DNA of 64,000 bases from Sphingomonas hylomeconis (GTDB lineage: Bacteria > Pseudomonadota > Alphaproteobacteria > Sphingomonadales > Sphingomonadaceae), in assembly GCF_025370105.1 (NCBI RefSeq), contig NZ_JANQBK010000004.1:124001-188000 (forward strand). Direction: 5' to 3'. A model generated the notes under the pieces. It ran no database searches. It saw only the letters and a program-made list of their open reading frames with translations, and had not been told where the DNA came from. A program made the position numbers and the translations under genes. Positions 16,837-25,513 of this stretch are shown here, one piece after another; the stretch's first letter is position 1; every line of letters starts with the position of its first letter.

Positions 16837-17966
16837 TGTCCGAGGAGATGGGGGGCGATAAGACAGAAGCACCAACCGCAAAGCGCAAACGCGAAGCGAC
16901 CGAGAATGGCGAGGTGCTCCAATCGAAGGAATTCGCCACCGCGCTCGTGATCCTCGCCGGCTGCGGCTGGCTGGCCTTTTTCGGACCGTCGCTGATGGGC
17001 GCGTGCAAGGCGGTGATGACGTCGAGCTTCGAATTCGGCCGCGGCGATGTCGAGGATTTCGAGCCGTTCCGACCCTTGCTCGCGTCCGGCTGGAAGCTCG
17101 CCACGCCGATGCTGGCGCTGTTCGTCATCACGATGCTCGCCGCGATCCTGAGCAAGGCCGGGCTGGGCTCGCTCGGCTTCAACGGCAAATTGCTCACGCC
17201 CAAATTCAATCGCATCAATCCCGCCTCCGGGCTCAAGCGCATCTTCGGGCCGCAAGGCTGGATCGAACTCGGCAAGTCGCTGCTCAAGGTCGTGCTGCTC
17301 GGCTCGATCGGCACCTATATGCTGATGTCGGTCTCGCACATGACGATCGGGCTGGTCTCCTCCGACGTCGAAAGCGCGACCGGCGCGCTCGGCGGCACGC
17401 TGATGGGCGTGCTGTTCGCGATGGCCGGGGGGCTGCTGATCATCGCCGGGATCGACGTGCCGGTGCAGCTGATCCGGCTGCTCGGCAAACTCCGCATGAC
17501 CAAGCAGGCGGTGAAGGACGAACACAAGGAAAGCGAAGGTTCGCCCGAGGCCAAGAACGCGATCCGCCAGGCGCAGCACCGCGCGGCCAAGCGCGGGATG
17601 CGCCAGGCCGTGGCCGAAGCACATGTGATCCTCACCAACCCGACGCATTTCGCGGTCGCCCTGCGCTATGATCGCGGCAAGGATCAGGTGCCGGTGGTGG
17701 TGGCCAAGGGCCGCGGCGTGCTGGCGCTGGCGATCCGCGAGATCGCCGCCGAGCACCAGGTGCCGGTGATGGAATATCCCGCGATCGCGCGCGCAGTCTA
17801 TTACACCAGCAAGGAAGGGCAGGAGGTGCGCGACGACCTGTATCTGGCGATCGCGACGATCCTCGCCTTCGTGTTCGGCATCAACGTCGCCGCCGGCGGC
17901 ACCGCGCCCGCGGTCGCCGTGCCGCCCAGCGCGCGGTTCGACGAGAATGGGGTGAAACTTTCCTAA
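16836..17966 (+). CDS. flhB: Flagellar export switch protein FlhB
   Basis: 376 residues. FlhB wraps the export gate and switches substrate specificity from hook to filament by self-cleavage. The N-terminal part starts MSEEMGGDKTEAPTAKRKRE and has about four transmembrane helices. The cleavage motif NPTH is intact (Asn268-Pro269) within AHVILTNPTHFAVALRYDRG. The start at 16836 overlaps the fliR stop. The stop codon TAA is also the first part of the sigma-28 -35 element of fliD. Confidence 0.97.
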   Translation: MSEEMGGDKTEAPTAKRKREATENGEVLQSKEFATALVILAGCGWLAFFGPSLMGACKAVMTSSFEFGRGDVEDFEPFRPLLASGWKLATPMLALFVITMLAAILSKAGLGSLGFNGKLLTPKFNRINPASGLKRIFGPQGWIELGKSLLKVVLLGSIGTYMLMSVSHMTIGLVSSDVESATGALGGTLMGVLFAMAGGLLIIAGIDVPVQLIRLLGKLRMTKQAVKDEHKESEGSPEAKNAIRQAQHRAAKRGMRQAVAEAHVILTNPTHFAVALRYDRGKDQVPVVVAKGRGVLALAIREIAAEHQVPVMEYPAIARAVYYTSKEGQEVRDDLYLAIATILAFVFGINVAAGGTAPAVAVPPSARFDENGVKLS

Positions 17967-17990
17967 ACAAATGCCGGCTTCGGCCGATCT
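17964..17990 (+). promoter_or_regulatory. Sigma-28 (FliA) promoter of fliD-fliS
   Basis: TAAA at 17964-17967, 15 bases, then GCCGATCT at 17983-17990. The -35 and six of eight -10 bases match TAAA-N15-GCCGATAA. The -35 overlaps the flhB stop codon. The predicted RNA start is about 22 nt before the fliD ATG. This marks fliD-fliS as late genes despite lying in line with the fli operon. Confidence 0.8.
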
Positions 17991-18019
17991 AACAGGACGA
18001 GCTCAAGGAACGACACGCC

Positions 18020-19492
18020 ATGGCGACGACATCGATCACGAATGCGCTCGGCGCCGGCTCCGGGGTCGACATCAAGGAATTGGTGACGTCGCTGGTCGAT
18101 GCGCAATATGCCGGCAAGACCGCACGGCTGACCAAGCAGACCGAGGCGATCACCACGCAGATTTCCGGCGTGGCGACGATCAAGAGCGGGATCACCGGAT
18201 TCGCCAGCGCGCTGTCGTCGCTGGTCAAAGGCGGCTCGCTCGCTACCAGTCCGACCAGTTCCAACCCCGCGATCGTCATCGCCACCGCGCTGTCGGGCGC
18301 GAAGCTGGCCGGCCTTTCCTCGACGATCGAGGTCAAGCAGCTGGCGCAATCGCAGGTCGCGACCAGCGCGATCCGCCAGGACACGATCGCCTCGGTCGGT
18401 CTCGGCAGCTTCACGCTGACGTTCGGCACGGCAGAAGTGACCGACGGCGTGATGACCAAGTTCACCGCTGGCGCACCCGACGCGCCCGGCACCATTGCAC
18501 CGGTCGTGATTCCGATCACGTCGGGCAATTCGGGGCTGAGCGGCATTGCCCGCGCAATCAACGCGGCCGGCGCCGGCGTCGTCGCGACCGTGCTCACCGA
18601 TGCCGATGGCTCGCGGCTGAGCATCAAGGGGCCGACCGGCGAGGCCAAGGCCTTCACGCTGACGGCGACCGAGGACGCGGCAGCGCCCGGACTGAGCAGC
18701 CTGAACATCGGCCCTGCCCCCACCGACGGCACCGCGGCCCCCACCACCACGATCGGCAGCATCGCGCAGGATTCGCTCGTGGCGGTCGACGGCACTCCGC
18801 TCAAGCGCTCGGGCAACAGCATCACCGATCTGGTGCCGGGCGTGAAGCTGGATCTGGTCAGCGCGTCGCTCGGCACCAAGGTGACGCTCGGCACGAGTGC
18901 GCCGACCACCGCTTTGTCGCAGGCGGTGAATGATTTTGCCGAAACCTACAATCAGCTCGCCGCCATGCTCAAGGAACAGACTGATCCGGTCAGCGGCGCG
19001 CTGCGCACTGATTCGGCAGCCATCGCCCTGCAGCGCTCGCTGCGCGGGCTGACGCTGACGCCACTGGTTACCAGCGGCGCGACCGGCGCGCCCACCACGC
19101 TCGCCGAGATCGGCCTGCAGACCAATCGCGACGGCACGCTGAGCGTCAATGCGGCGACACTTACCAGCGCGTTGATGAAATATCCCGACGCGGTGGAAGC
19201 GATGTTCGCCGATGGCAAGGGCGCGACCGGCAAGGGCCTGTCAGCCGCGCTGTCGGCCATTTCCGACGCGGCGATCAATACCACCACCGGGCTCGGCGCG
19301 AGCAGCGTGCGCTATACGAAGTCGCAGGCCGACTTGGCCGATGACCAGGCGGATCTGACCAAGGCCGAGACCAACATGACCACGCGACTGACCGCGCAGT
19401 TCGCCGCCATGGACGCGCGCGTCGCGGCGTACCAGTCGACGCTGACGTTCCTGACGCAGCAGATCGACGCCTGGAACAACAGCAGCAATTGA
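18020..19492 (+). CDS. fliD: Flagellar filament cap protein FliD
   Basis: 490 residues, the secreted cap that folds flagellin at the filament tip. The N-terminus, ITNALGAGSGVDIKELVTSL, is diagnostic, and the N-terminal domain includes LSSTIEVKQLAQSQVATSAI. The C-terminal FliD domain has FAETYNQLAAMLKEQTDPVS and a heptad-rich end (LTKAETNMTTRLTAQFAAMD). The ribosome site is AAGGA before the ATG at 18020. It is driven by its own sigma-28 promoter and overlaps fliS at the stop. Confidence 0.96.
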   Translation: MATTSITNALGAGSGVDIKELVTSLVDAQYAGKTARLTKQTEAITTQISGVATIKSGITGFASALSSLVKGGSLATSPTSSNPAIVIATALSGAKLAGLSSTIEVKQLAQSQVATSAIRQDTIASVGLGSFTLTFGTAEVTDGVMTKFTAGAPDAPGTIAPVVIPITSGNSGLSGIARAINAAGAGVVATVLTDADGSRLSIKGPTGEAKAFTLTATEDAAAPGLSSLNIGPAPTDGTAAPTTTIGSIAQDSLVAVDGTPLKRSGNSITDLVPGVKLDLVSASLGTKVTLGTSAPTTALSQAVNDFAETYNQLAAMLKEQTDPVSGALRTDSAAIALQRSLRGLTLTPLVTSGATGAPTTLAEIGLQTNRDGTLSVNAATLTSALMKYPDAVEAMFADGKGATGKGLSAALSAISDAAINTTTGLGASSVRYTKSQADLADDQADLTKAETNMTTRLTAQFAAMDARVAAYQSTLTFLTQQIDAWNNSSN

Positions 19493-19890
19493 TGGCCTAT
19501 GCCAGCGCATTGGGGCGCGATCCCGAGGCGACCTATCGCCGGATCGATCTGGCCGGGCGGACCGCGGAAGCGGACGGGCCCGCGCTGGTGCAATTGCTGT
19601 ACGACGAACTGGTGCGCGCGCTGCGTGTGGCGGCCTGGGCGATCGAGCGCCGGCAGTTCGCGATGAAGAGCGAGAAGATCACGCGCGCCACCGCGATCCT
19701 GTTCGCGCTCGAGGCGGGGCTCGATTTCGAAGCCGGCGGCGATGTTTCGCACACGCTCGCCCGCGTCTATGGCGGCGCGCGGCGCACGATCGTCGAGGCA
19801 AGCATGGGGCAGGATCCCGCGCCGTACCGCAACGTCGCCGACGAGCTCGAGGAAATCGCCCAGGCATGGCGCACGATCCGCGCGGCATGA
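19492..19890 (+). CDS. fliS: Flagellin export chaperone FliS
   Basis: 132 residues, helical. FliS binds the C-terminus of flagellin in the cytoplasm and prevents early polymerisation. Family features are an N-terminal YASALGRDPEATYRRIDLA and the segment ALVQLLYDELVRALRVAAWA, then KITRATAILFALEAGLDFEA. The ATG overlaps the fliD stop (TGATG); an in-frame TTG one codon upstream is less likely. Confidence 0.93.
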   Translation: MAYASALGRDPEATYRRIDLAGRTAEADGPALVQLLYDELVRALRVAAWAIERRQFAMKSEKITRATAILFALEAGLDFEAGGDVSHTLARVYGGARRTIVEASMGQDPAPYRNVADELEEIAQAWRTIRAA

Positions 19891-19903
19891 TGCTCAACGC
19901 CCG

Positions 19904-19911
19904 TTAACCAT
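19904..19911 (+). promoter_or_regulatory. CtrA half-site upstream of the receiver-domain gene
   Basis: TTAACCAT, an exact match to the CtrA half-site motif known from Caulobacter and relatives, 49 bp before the ATG at 19960. The gap of 69 bp after fliS is large enough for a promoter. Confidence 0.45.
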
Positions 19912-19959
19912 TTCGTCAGGGCCGGTGGCTATCCTGCCGGCGTCGAGGGGGCGGCACGC

Positions 19960-20535
19960 ATGGAGCTTTTCGGATCAAAGGAGATGCGCTGCGGCGCGAC
20001 GATTCTCGCGGTCGACGGCAATCGCACCAATCTCGGCGTGATCGGCCGGCGCCTCGCCCATTTCGGCTATGTCACCGCGCTCAGCGACACTGGCAGCGAT
20101 GCGCTCGGGCTGATCGCCGGACGCGGCTTCGATCTCGTGCTGCTCGACATGGACCTGCCCGGCATGACCGGCCTGCGCGTGCTGCAGGAAATCCGCGGCG
20201 CGCCGGCGACTGCCGACCTGCCGGTGATCATGCTCACCGCGCGCAGCGATCCCGCCGCGGCGGTGCAGGCGCTGGCCGGCGGGGCCGACGATCATGTCGC
20301 CAAGCCGTTCGATTTCGACGTGCTTGCGGCGCGGATCGAGCGCGTGCTCGCCCGCCACCGCCGCCTCACCGCGCTGCAACGCGCCAACCAGACGCTCGAC
20401 GCCCGGATCGCGACGCGCGCCGTGGAACTGGGCGAGATGCGCAGCGAACTCGCCGAAACCCGTGCCGATCGCCTGCGGCTGATCGCGTCGATCCAGGCGC
20501 TCAACGATCGGATGGAGCTTCTCGGGAGCGCGTAG
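19960..20535 (+). CDS. Stand-alone response-regulator receiver protein with coiled-coil tail
   Basis: 191 residues. The receiver domain occupies about 15-135: phospho-acceptor Asp63 in LVLLDMDLPG, a Thr in IMLTARS, and Lys115 in VAKPF. The acidic pocket has only one clear Asp (AVDGN). The remaining ~55 residues are a heptad-rich helix (ARIATRAVELGEMRSELAET) with no DNA-binding or enzyme output domain. It could act by protein contact, for example in chemotaxis or motor control, or as a phosphate sink. Placement after fliS and a CtrA half-site suggest a motility or cell-cycle role; this is inference. Confidence 0.82.
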   Translation: MELFGSKEMRCGATILAVDGNRTNLGVIGRRLAHFGYVTALSDTGSDALGLIAGRGFDLVLLDMDLPGMTGLRVLQEIRGAPATADLPVIMLTARSDPAAAVQALAGGADDHVAKPFDFDVLAARIERVLARHRRLTALQRANQTLDARIATRAVELGEMRSELAETRADRLRLIASIQALNDRMELLGSA

Positions 20536-20547
20536 CGCCTATCGAGG

Positions 20548-21324
20548 TTATCCTGTGGGCATGCCCAGGCTGAGATCGATCGACAGGCCCGGTGCCGCCG
20601 CGCCCGGCGCCCGGTCGCATGCCACCCGCACCGCATCCGCGCGCGCGCGATCGAGAATCGCCGCCGGTACGTCGCTGCGGTGGAAGATCCGGTCCGCCTG
20701 CCCCAGCAACCGCGCCTGGCGCAGGGTGAGATCGTCGGGATCGCCCGAGGCCAGACTGATCGTGACCAATGCCGCCTCGACCGCGGTATCCGCCGCCAGC
20801 CAGCGCTCGACCGACGCCGCTTCGCCCAGCGGATCGAGCGCCCCGCCGGGCGCAAACGCCGCGCCCAGCGCGCGCCGCCGGTCACCGCCCTCGGGATAGC
20901 GCGCCTTGATCGCGCCGCGTGCCGCCAGCAGCCCCGTCGCCAGCGCGCCAAGCCCGGCCGGCAGCAGGGTCTCGAGCCGCTGCCGGAGCGCCGCCGCCAG
21001 CCCCGCCGATGCGCCGCCGGTGCCGATCGCGACCAGCAGCGGATCGCGATCGACGATTGCCGGCAGCGTGAAATCGCACAGATCCGGCCGGTCGACCGCA
21101 TTGACCAGCACACCACGCGCGCGCAGCCGGGCCACCGCCGCCACCGCCGCCGCCTCATCCTCGATCGCGACGATCGCCAGCGCCGCGGCTGCATCTTCGC
21201 CCGAGGCCAGCGCGCCTGCACGCTTGAGCAGGCGGCGCTTGGCATCCGCCGCCTCGCCCTCGCCGAGCAAGATCACCGGCCGGCCTGCCAGCCGCACGAA
21301 CAGTGGCAGGCTGTGCCAGCTCAT
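20548..21324 (-). CDS. cysG: Precorrin-2 dehydrogenase / sirohydrochlorin ferrochelatase (CysG N-terminal type)
   Basis: 258 residues. It oxidises precorrin-2 with NAD+ and inserts iron to give siroheme for sulfite and nitrite reductases. The NAD-binding loop is VILLGEGEAADAKRRLL; the segment VNAVDRPDLCDFTLPAIVDR and the chelatase-side IGTGGASAGLAAALRQRLE are diagnostic. The last ~70 residues (LASGDPDDLTLRQARLLGQA) resemble the first part of the CysG methyltransferase domain, but the rest of that domain is missing. The start at 21324 overlaps the lysA stop (ATGA), so it is coupled behind lysA. Confidence 0.88.
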   Translation of the reverse strand: MSWHSLPLFVRLAGRPVILLGEGEAADAKRRLLKRAGALASGEDAAAALAIVAIEDEAAAVAAVARLRARGVLVNAVDRPDLCDFTLPAIVDRDPLLVAIGTGGASAGLAAALRQRLETLLPAGLGALATGLLAARGAIKARYPEGGDRRRALGAAFAPGGALDPLGEAASVERWLAADTAVEAALVTISLASGDPDDLTLRQARLLGQADRIFHRSDVPAAILDRARADAVRVACDRAPGAAAPGLSIDLSLGMPTG

Positions 21325-22583
21325 TCGAGCAGCCACTCCGGCACGCGTTCCGCGGCGAAGATCGTCTCCGGCAGGATGCGATCGGCGACCACCGCGTAGC
21401 GATCACCATCGACCAGCACTTCGGGCACCAGCGCGCGGCTGTTGTACGTGCTGGCCATCGTCGCGCCATACGCGCCGGCCGAGCGGAAGATGGCCAGATC
21501 GCCCGACGAGACGCGATCGATCTCGCGCCCCATCGCGAACGTGTCGCCGCTTTCGCACACCGGGCCGGCGATGTTCGCCGTCATCCGCGCGCCGCTCGGC
21601 CGCACCGCCTCGAAGTCGTGCCACGCATCGTACATCGCCGGGCGCGCGAGATCGTTCATCGCGGCATCGACGATGACGTACGGATTGACCGCGCCGGGCT
21701 TGACCCAGACCACTTCGGTGAGCAGCGCGCCGGCATTGGCGGTCAGCAACCGCCCCGGCTCGAACATCAATTCGACATCCCAATCCTGGGTCACGCGCGC
21801 GACCATCGCGCCATAGTCGGCCGGGCTCGGCGGATTGTCGCCGGCCTTGTACGGCACGCCGAGACCACCGCCGAGATCGACGCGGCTGATGAAATGGCCG
21901 AACTTGCGCAATTCGGCGATCAGCGCGCCGACGCGCAGGAACGCCGCCTCGAGCGGCGCCAGATCGAACAATTGGCTGCCGATATGGATCGCCACGCCGC
22001 GCATGCTGAGCCCGTCCTGCTCGGCGAGCCGGCCGTACATCTCGACCGCGCGGTCGATATCGACGCCGAACTTGTTCTCCTTGCGCCCGGTGGAGATCTT
22101 CGCGTGCGTGCCGGCATCGACATCGGGATTGACGCGCAGCGTTGCCGGTGCGCGCAGCCCACGGGCATGCGCCATCGCGCCGAGCACTTCCCCCTCTTCT
22201 TCGAGCTCGAGATTGAACTGGCCGATGCCGGCATCGAGCGCGGCGGACAATTCCCGGCGCGTCTTGCCGACGCCCGAGAAGACGATCTCGCTCGCCGGAA
22301 TGCCCGCCGCCAGCGCGCGCGCCATCTCGCCCCCCGACACGACATCGGCGCCATAGCCTTCCTGCGCCAGCACGCGCAGCACGGCGAGGTTGGGATTGGC
22401 CTTGATTGCGAAGGCAAGATGCACCCGCCCGGCCCCGCTTAGCGCCTCGCGGAACACGCGGGCATGGCGGCGCAGCGTCGCGGTGGAATAGACATAGACC
22501 GGCGTGCCGACCTCTTGCGCGATGGTTTCCAGGTTCACGCCCTCGCAGTGGAGCGTGCCATCGACGGCCGTAAAGTGATCCAT
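21321..22583 (-). CDS. lysA: Diaminopimelate decarboxylase
   Basis: 420 residues, a PLP enzyme that makes L-lysine from meso-diaminopimelate, the last step of the lysine pathway. The PLP lysine lies in HLAFAIKANPNLAVL near residue 63, the glycine-rich phosphate-binding region is DLGGGLGVPY, and the C-terminal substrate motif CESGDTFA is intact. The ATG at 22583 is preceded by AAGGCG; a TTG one codon earlier is the only alternative. It is followed by cysG (overlap) and preceded by the small lipoprotein gene. Confidence 0.96.
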   Translation of the reverse strand: MDHFTAVDGTLHCEGVNLETIAQEVGTPVYVYSTATLRRHARVFREALSGAGRVHLAFAIKANPNLAVLRVLAQEGYGADVVSGGEMARALAAGIPASEIVFSGVGKTRRELSAALDAGIGQFNLELEEEGEVLGAMAHARGLRAPATLRVNPDVDAGTHAKISTGRKENKFGVDIDRAVEMYGRLAEQDGLSMRGVAIHIGSQLFDLAPLEAAFLRVGALIAELRKFGHFISRVDLGGGLGVPYKAGDNPPSPADYGAMVARVTQDWDVELMFEPGRLLTANAGALLTEVVWVKPGAVNPYVIVDAAMNDLARPAMYDAWHDFEAVRPSGARMTANIAGPVCESGDTFAMGREIDRVSSGDLAIFRSAGAYGATMASTYNSRALVPEVLVDGDRYAVVADRILPETIFAAERVPEWLLE

Positions 22584-22593
22584 CAACGCGCCT

Positions 22594-22824
22594 TCATTGC
22601 GGGGGCAGACTGAATTCGTCGCTGCGCCGGTCCTGCGATTGGGTGAGCAATTCGTCGCTGCGGTCAGGCCGCGCCTGATTGCTCGGGGTAAGCAATTGCG
22701 CCGGGGTCGGCCGCGCCTTGGCGCCGTACGGCGCCACCGGCAGTTCCTTGCCCGGCGCGGGGGTCAGCCCCGACGCACCGCAGCCGCCGAGCGCCAGCGC
22801 AGCCAGCAATATCGCATATTTCAT
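22594..22824 (-). CDS. Small lipoprotein (LptM/LppL-like)
   Basis: 76 residues. Signal peptide [14 protein letters not shown] is followed by a lipobox (ALGGC), so the mature protein starts at Cys15 and is lipid-anchored. The rest is Pro-rich and polar. A small lipoprotein directly upstream of lysA is a conserved arrangement in Proteobacteria (LppL/LptM, which assists assembly of the LPS translocon). The short CG...G...LP pattern after the lipobox is compatible, but the similarity is too small to prove it. ATGA overlap with argH upstream. Confidence 0.75.
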   Translation of the reverse strand: MKYAILLAALALGGCGASGLTPAPGKELPVAPYGAKARPTPAQLLTPSNQARPDRSDELLTQSQDRRSDEFSLPPQ

Positions 22825-24209
22825 CCTGCTTCTCCCGTCCGTGCCGCGTGGATCGCCGCGCGGACCCGCGCCGGCGCGGTGCCGCCGAAACTCATCCGGC
22901 TGGCGACCGAGGCATCGACGCTCAGCACGGTGTACACGCGCGCGTCGATCCGCGCATCGATCGCCTGCAGGTCGGCGAGCGGCAGCTGGTCCAGCGCCAC
23001 GCCCAATTGCTCCGCGCGCTTCACCGCGCTGCCGGTGATGTGATGCGCCTCGCGGAACGGAATGCCGCCCTCGCGCACCAGCCAGTCGGCGAGATCGGTG
23101 GCGGTGGCATAGCCAGCCTCCGCCGCGGCGCGCATCCGCGCCGTCCGGAACGTGGCGCTCCCGACCATCCCGGTCATCGCCGCGATGCTCAGCCCCAGCA
23201 GATCGTGCGCCTCGAACACCGGCGGCTTATCGTCCTGCATGTCCTTGGAATAGGCGAGCGGCAGGCCCTTCATCGTGATCATCAGCGCGGTGAGGCAGCC
23301 GATGATCCGGCCCGAATGCCCGCGCACCAGTTCCGCTGCATCGGGATTGCGCTTCTGCGGCATGATCGAGCTGCCGGTCGACCATTGATCGCTGAGCGAC
23401 ACGAAGCCGAACGGCTGCGACGCCCACAGGATGAATTCCTCGGCCAGGCGGCTGAGATGCAGCGCGGTCTGCGCGGCGGCGGCGAGATAGTCGAGCGCGA
23501 AATCGCGGTCACTGACCCCGTCGAGCGAGTTGCGCGTCGGACCGTCGAAGCCGAGCGCCGCGGCGGTGGCATCGCGATCGATCGGGAAGCCCGTGCCGGC
23601 CAGTGCGGCGGAGCCCAGCGGGCACAGATTACCGCGCGCCCGGGAATCCGCGAAGCGCGAGCGATCGCGCGCGATCATCTCGTAATAGGCCATCAGATGA
23701 TGACCGAGCGTAACGGGCTGCGCGCTCTGCAGATGCGTGAAGCCGGGCATCACGCTGTCGGCATGTTCCTCGGCACGGGCGAGCAGCGCCTGCTGGAAGG
23801 CGACGAGCGCGGCGTCGACCTGATCGATCGCGTCGCGCACCCAGAGCCGGAAATCGGTCGCCACCTGGTCGTTGCGCGAGCGCGCGGTGTGCAGCCGCCC
23901 GGCGACCGGGCCGATCAGCGCGGCGAGCTTCGATTCGCTCTGCATATGGATGTCTTCGAGGGTGAGATCCTCGGCCACGCCATTGGCCTCATAATCGGCC
24001 GCGACCCGCTCGAGCCCGGCGAGAATCGCCGCCGCATCCGCCGGATCGATGATCCCCTGTGCGCCCAGCATCGTGGCGTGCGCCTTGGAGCCGGCGATGT
24101 CCTGCCGCCACAAGCGCTTGTCGAACGGGATCGAGGCATTTATCTCGCGCATCACTGCCGCCGGGCCTTCGGCAAAGCGCCCGCCCCACATCGCATTGGA
24201 CGCGTTCAT
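22821..24209 (-). CDS. argH: Argininosuccinate lyase
   Basis: 462 residues. It cleaves argininosuccinate to arginine and fumarate, the last step of arginine synthesis. The fumarase/aspartase signature [12 protein letters not shown] is intact, and [20 protein letters not shown] is the typical ArgH substrate region. The N-terminus [10 protein letters not shown] is conserved. The start may be ATG 24209 or the in-frame ATG at 24191 just before WGGRF. The first overlaps the start of the divergent thioredoxin gene inside one CATG. The long upstream open frame antisense to that gene is not coding. Confidence 0.95.
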   Translation of the reverse strand: MNASNAMWGGRFAEGPAAVMREINASIPFDKRLWRQDIAGSKAHATMLGAQGIIDPADAAAILAGLERVAADYEANGVAEDLTLEDIHMQSESKLAALIGPVAGRLHTARSRNDQVATDFRLWVRDAIDQVDAALVAFQQALLARAEEHADSVMPGFTHLQSAQPVTLGHHLMAYYEMIARDRSRFADSRARGNLCPLGSAALAGTGFPIDRDATAAALGFDGPTRNSLDGVSDRDFALDYLAAAAQTALHLSRLAEEFILWASQPFGFVSLSDQWSTGSSIMPQKRNPDAAELVRGHSGRIIGCLTALMITMKGLPLAYSKDMQDDKPPVFEAHDLLGLSIAAMTGMVGSATFRTARMRAAAEAGYATATDLADWLVREGGIPFREAHHITGSAVKRAEQLGVALDQLPLADLQAIDARIDARVYTVLSVDASVASRMSFGGTAPARVRAAIHAARTGEAG

Positions 24210-24813
24210 GTCTTTCCGCTCGACGATCGTACCGCTCCTGCTGCCGACTATGGTGATGTTGGGCGCCCTAGCCGGGTGCGATAGGCAAGACACGGCGGCG
24301 GAGCAAGCGAACGCCGCGTCCCCGGCCGCCAACGCGACCGCGAGCACCGCGCCGCAAGCCGGCGAGAAGGTGATCACCGACACGATCGGCACGCTCGATC
24401 GCAGCCACAAGGGAACGGCCGCGCTGACGCTGCCGTTCCAGGGCCCGGATGGGCGCCAGACCACGATCGCCGCGTTCGCCGGCAAGCCGGTGCTGGTCAA
24501 TCTCTGGGCGACGTGGTGCGCGCCCTGCGTGGCGGAGATGCCGACGCTCGACCGGGTTGCCGAGCGGATGCAGGTGGTGGCGATCAGCCAGGATCTCGAG
24601 GGTGCGGCGAAGGTCGATCCGTTCTTCGCCAAGGCCGGGCTGAAGAACATCAAGCGCTATCTCGATCCCGGCGTCGCGCTCTCGGTCGCCTATCAGGCGA
24701 GCCTGCCGACCAGCATCCTCTACGATTCGGCCGGCAAGGAAGTATGGCGCATGACCGGCGGCATGGACTGGACCAGCGCGACCGCCACCGAGCTGCTCGC
24801 CGAGGCGCGCTAA
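24208..24813 (+). CDS. TlpA-like thioredoxin-fold lipoprotein
   Basis: 201 residues. A signal peptide with lipobox LGALAGC anchors it at about residue 22. After an Ala/Asn-rich linker comes a TlpA/ResA-type domain with the redox centre [13 protein letters not shown] (Cys104 and Cys107) and the cis-Pro region SLPTSILYD. It probably reduces disulfides on the periplasmic side, for example in cytochrome maturation or metal delivery. It is divergent from argH, with start codons sharing a CATG, so its promoter must lie within argH. A stem-loop terminator follows. Confidence 0.9.
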   Translation: MSFRSTIVPLLLPTMVMLGALAGCDRQDTAAEQANAASPAANATASTAPQAGEKVITDTIGTLDRSHKGTAALTLPFQGPDGRQTTIAAFAGKPVLVNLWATWCAPCVAEMPTLDRVAERMQVVAISQDLEGAAKVDPFFAKAGLKNIKRYLDPGVALSVAYQASLPTSILYDSAGKEVWRMTGGMDWTSATATELLAEAR

Positions 24814-24859
24814 GCGCGCGGCCGGCGACGCAAAGCCCTGCCAAGCGCGGACAGATGCT

Positions 24860-24889
24860 CCATCCCTGGCCATGGCAGGCCAGGGATGG
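24860..24889. terminator. Bidirectional stem-loop between convergent genes
   Basis: CCATCCCTGGCC (24860-24871) pairs perfectly with GGCCAGGGATGG (24878-24889) around a 6-base loop. A 12-bp stem between the convergent thioredoxin gene and the unknown gene at 24920 fits a shared terminator, although no clear T-run follows. Confidence 0.55.
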
Positions 24890-24919
24890 TTCGCAGCCGC
24901 CGCTGGTCTGCCGGCGGGC

Positions 24920-25273
24920 TCAGCCGCCGACGAGATCCCCGACGACCAGGCTGTAATTGCCGTCGCTATTCTGGCTGAGATAGGCGCCGAAGTTGGTCGG
25001 CACGTCGCTCAGCTCGAGATTGGCGTCGCCATCGAAGTCGAGATTGGCGGTATAATTGGATTCGAACGACAGCTGGAACTGCCCCTGGCGGCCGTTGCAG
25101 CCATGGCCGTCGGTCCGCTGGTAGGTGAAGCTGGCCTTGCGATTGGGCGCGATGTTGCCGATCGACTGACCCGGCTGCGGCGAATCGCAGCAGTTGAAGT
25201 TGTTGTTGGTCACGGCGACGTCGACCGCCGCATCGAAATAGTTGACGATATTAAGCGTTTTCGCGGCACCCAT
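24920..25273 (-). CDS. Unrecognised small beta-rich protein
   Basis: 117 residues; I do not recognise the family. It has no signal peptide or membrane segment. It is rich in Asn, Asp and aromatic residues, with alternating hydrophobic strands (TLNIVNYFDAAVDVAVTNNN, QGQFQLSFESNYTANLDF) and a CC pair plus one later Cys. This composition resembles small beta-sandwich proteins such as aegerolysin-type folds, but no motif proves it. The start is ATG 25273, preceded by a strong GGGGGGA; the frame is open further upstream without support. Codon use is less GC-biased than its neighbours, and it may be acquired. Confidence 0.7.
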   Translation of the reverse strand: MGAAKTLNIVNYFDAAVDVAVTNNNFNCCDSPQPGQSIGNIAPNRKASFTYQRTDGHGCNGRQGQFQLSFESNYTANLDFDGDANLELSDVPTNFGAYLSQNSDGNYSLVVGDLVGG

Positions 25274-25513
25274 AACTGTCCCCCCCCAATCGCTATTGCA
25301 ACGACATGCCATAGCCTAAGTAGTTAACGATGACATTTGCAGGGAGTCAACGGGAATTACTTTGCAATTGAACACATACGACTCGGCTATTCACACCGGG
25401 AGCCCGCACCGTAAGCGGGGAGTGGCAGGGATCGGTTCGGCAACTGTGCGGCGCCGACTGTCGCGATCCAGGTGTCCATCGCCAATTACGCCCCGCCCCC
25501 GCCCCCAACGCAA

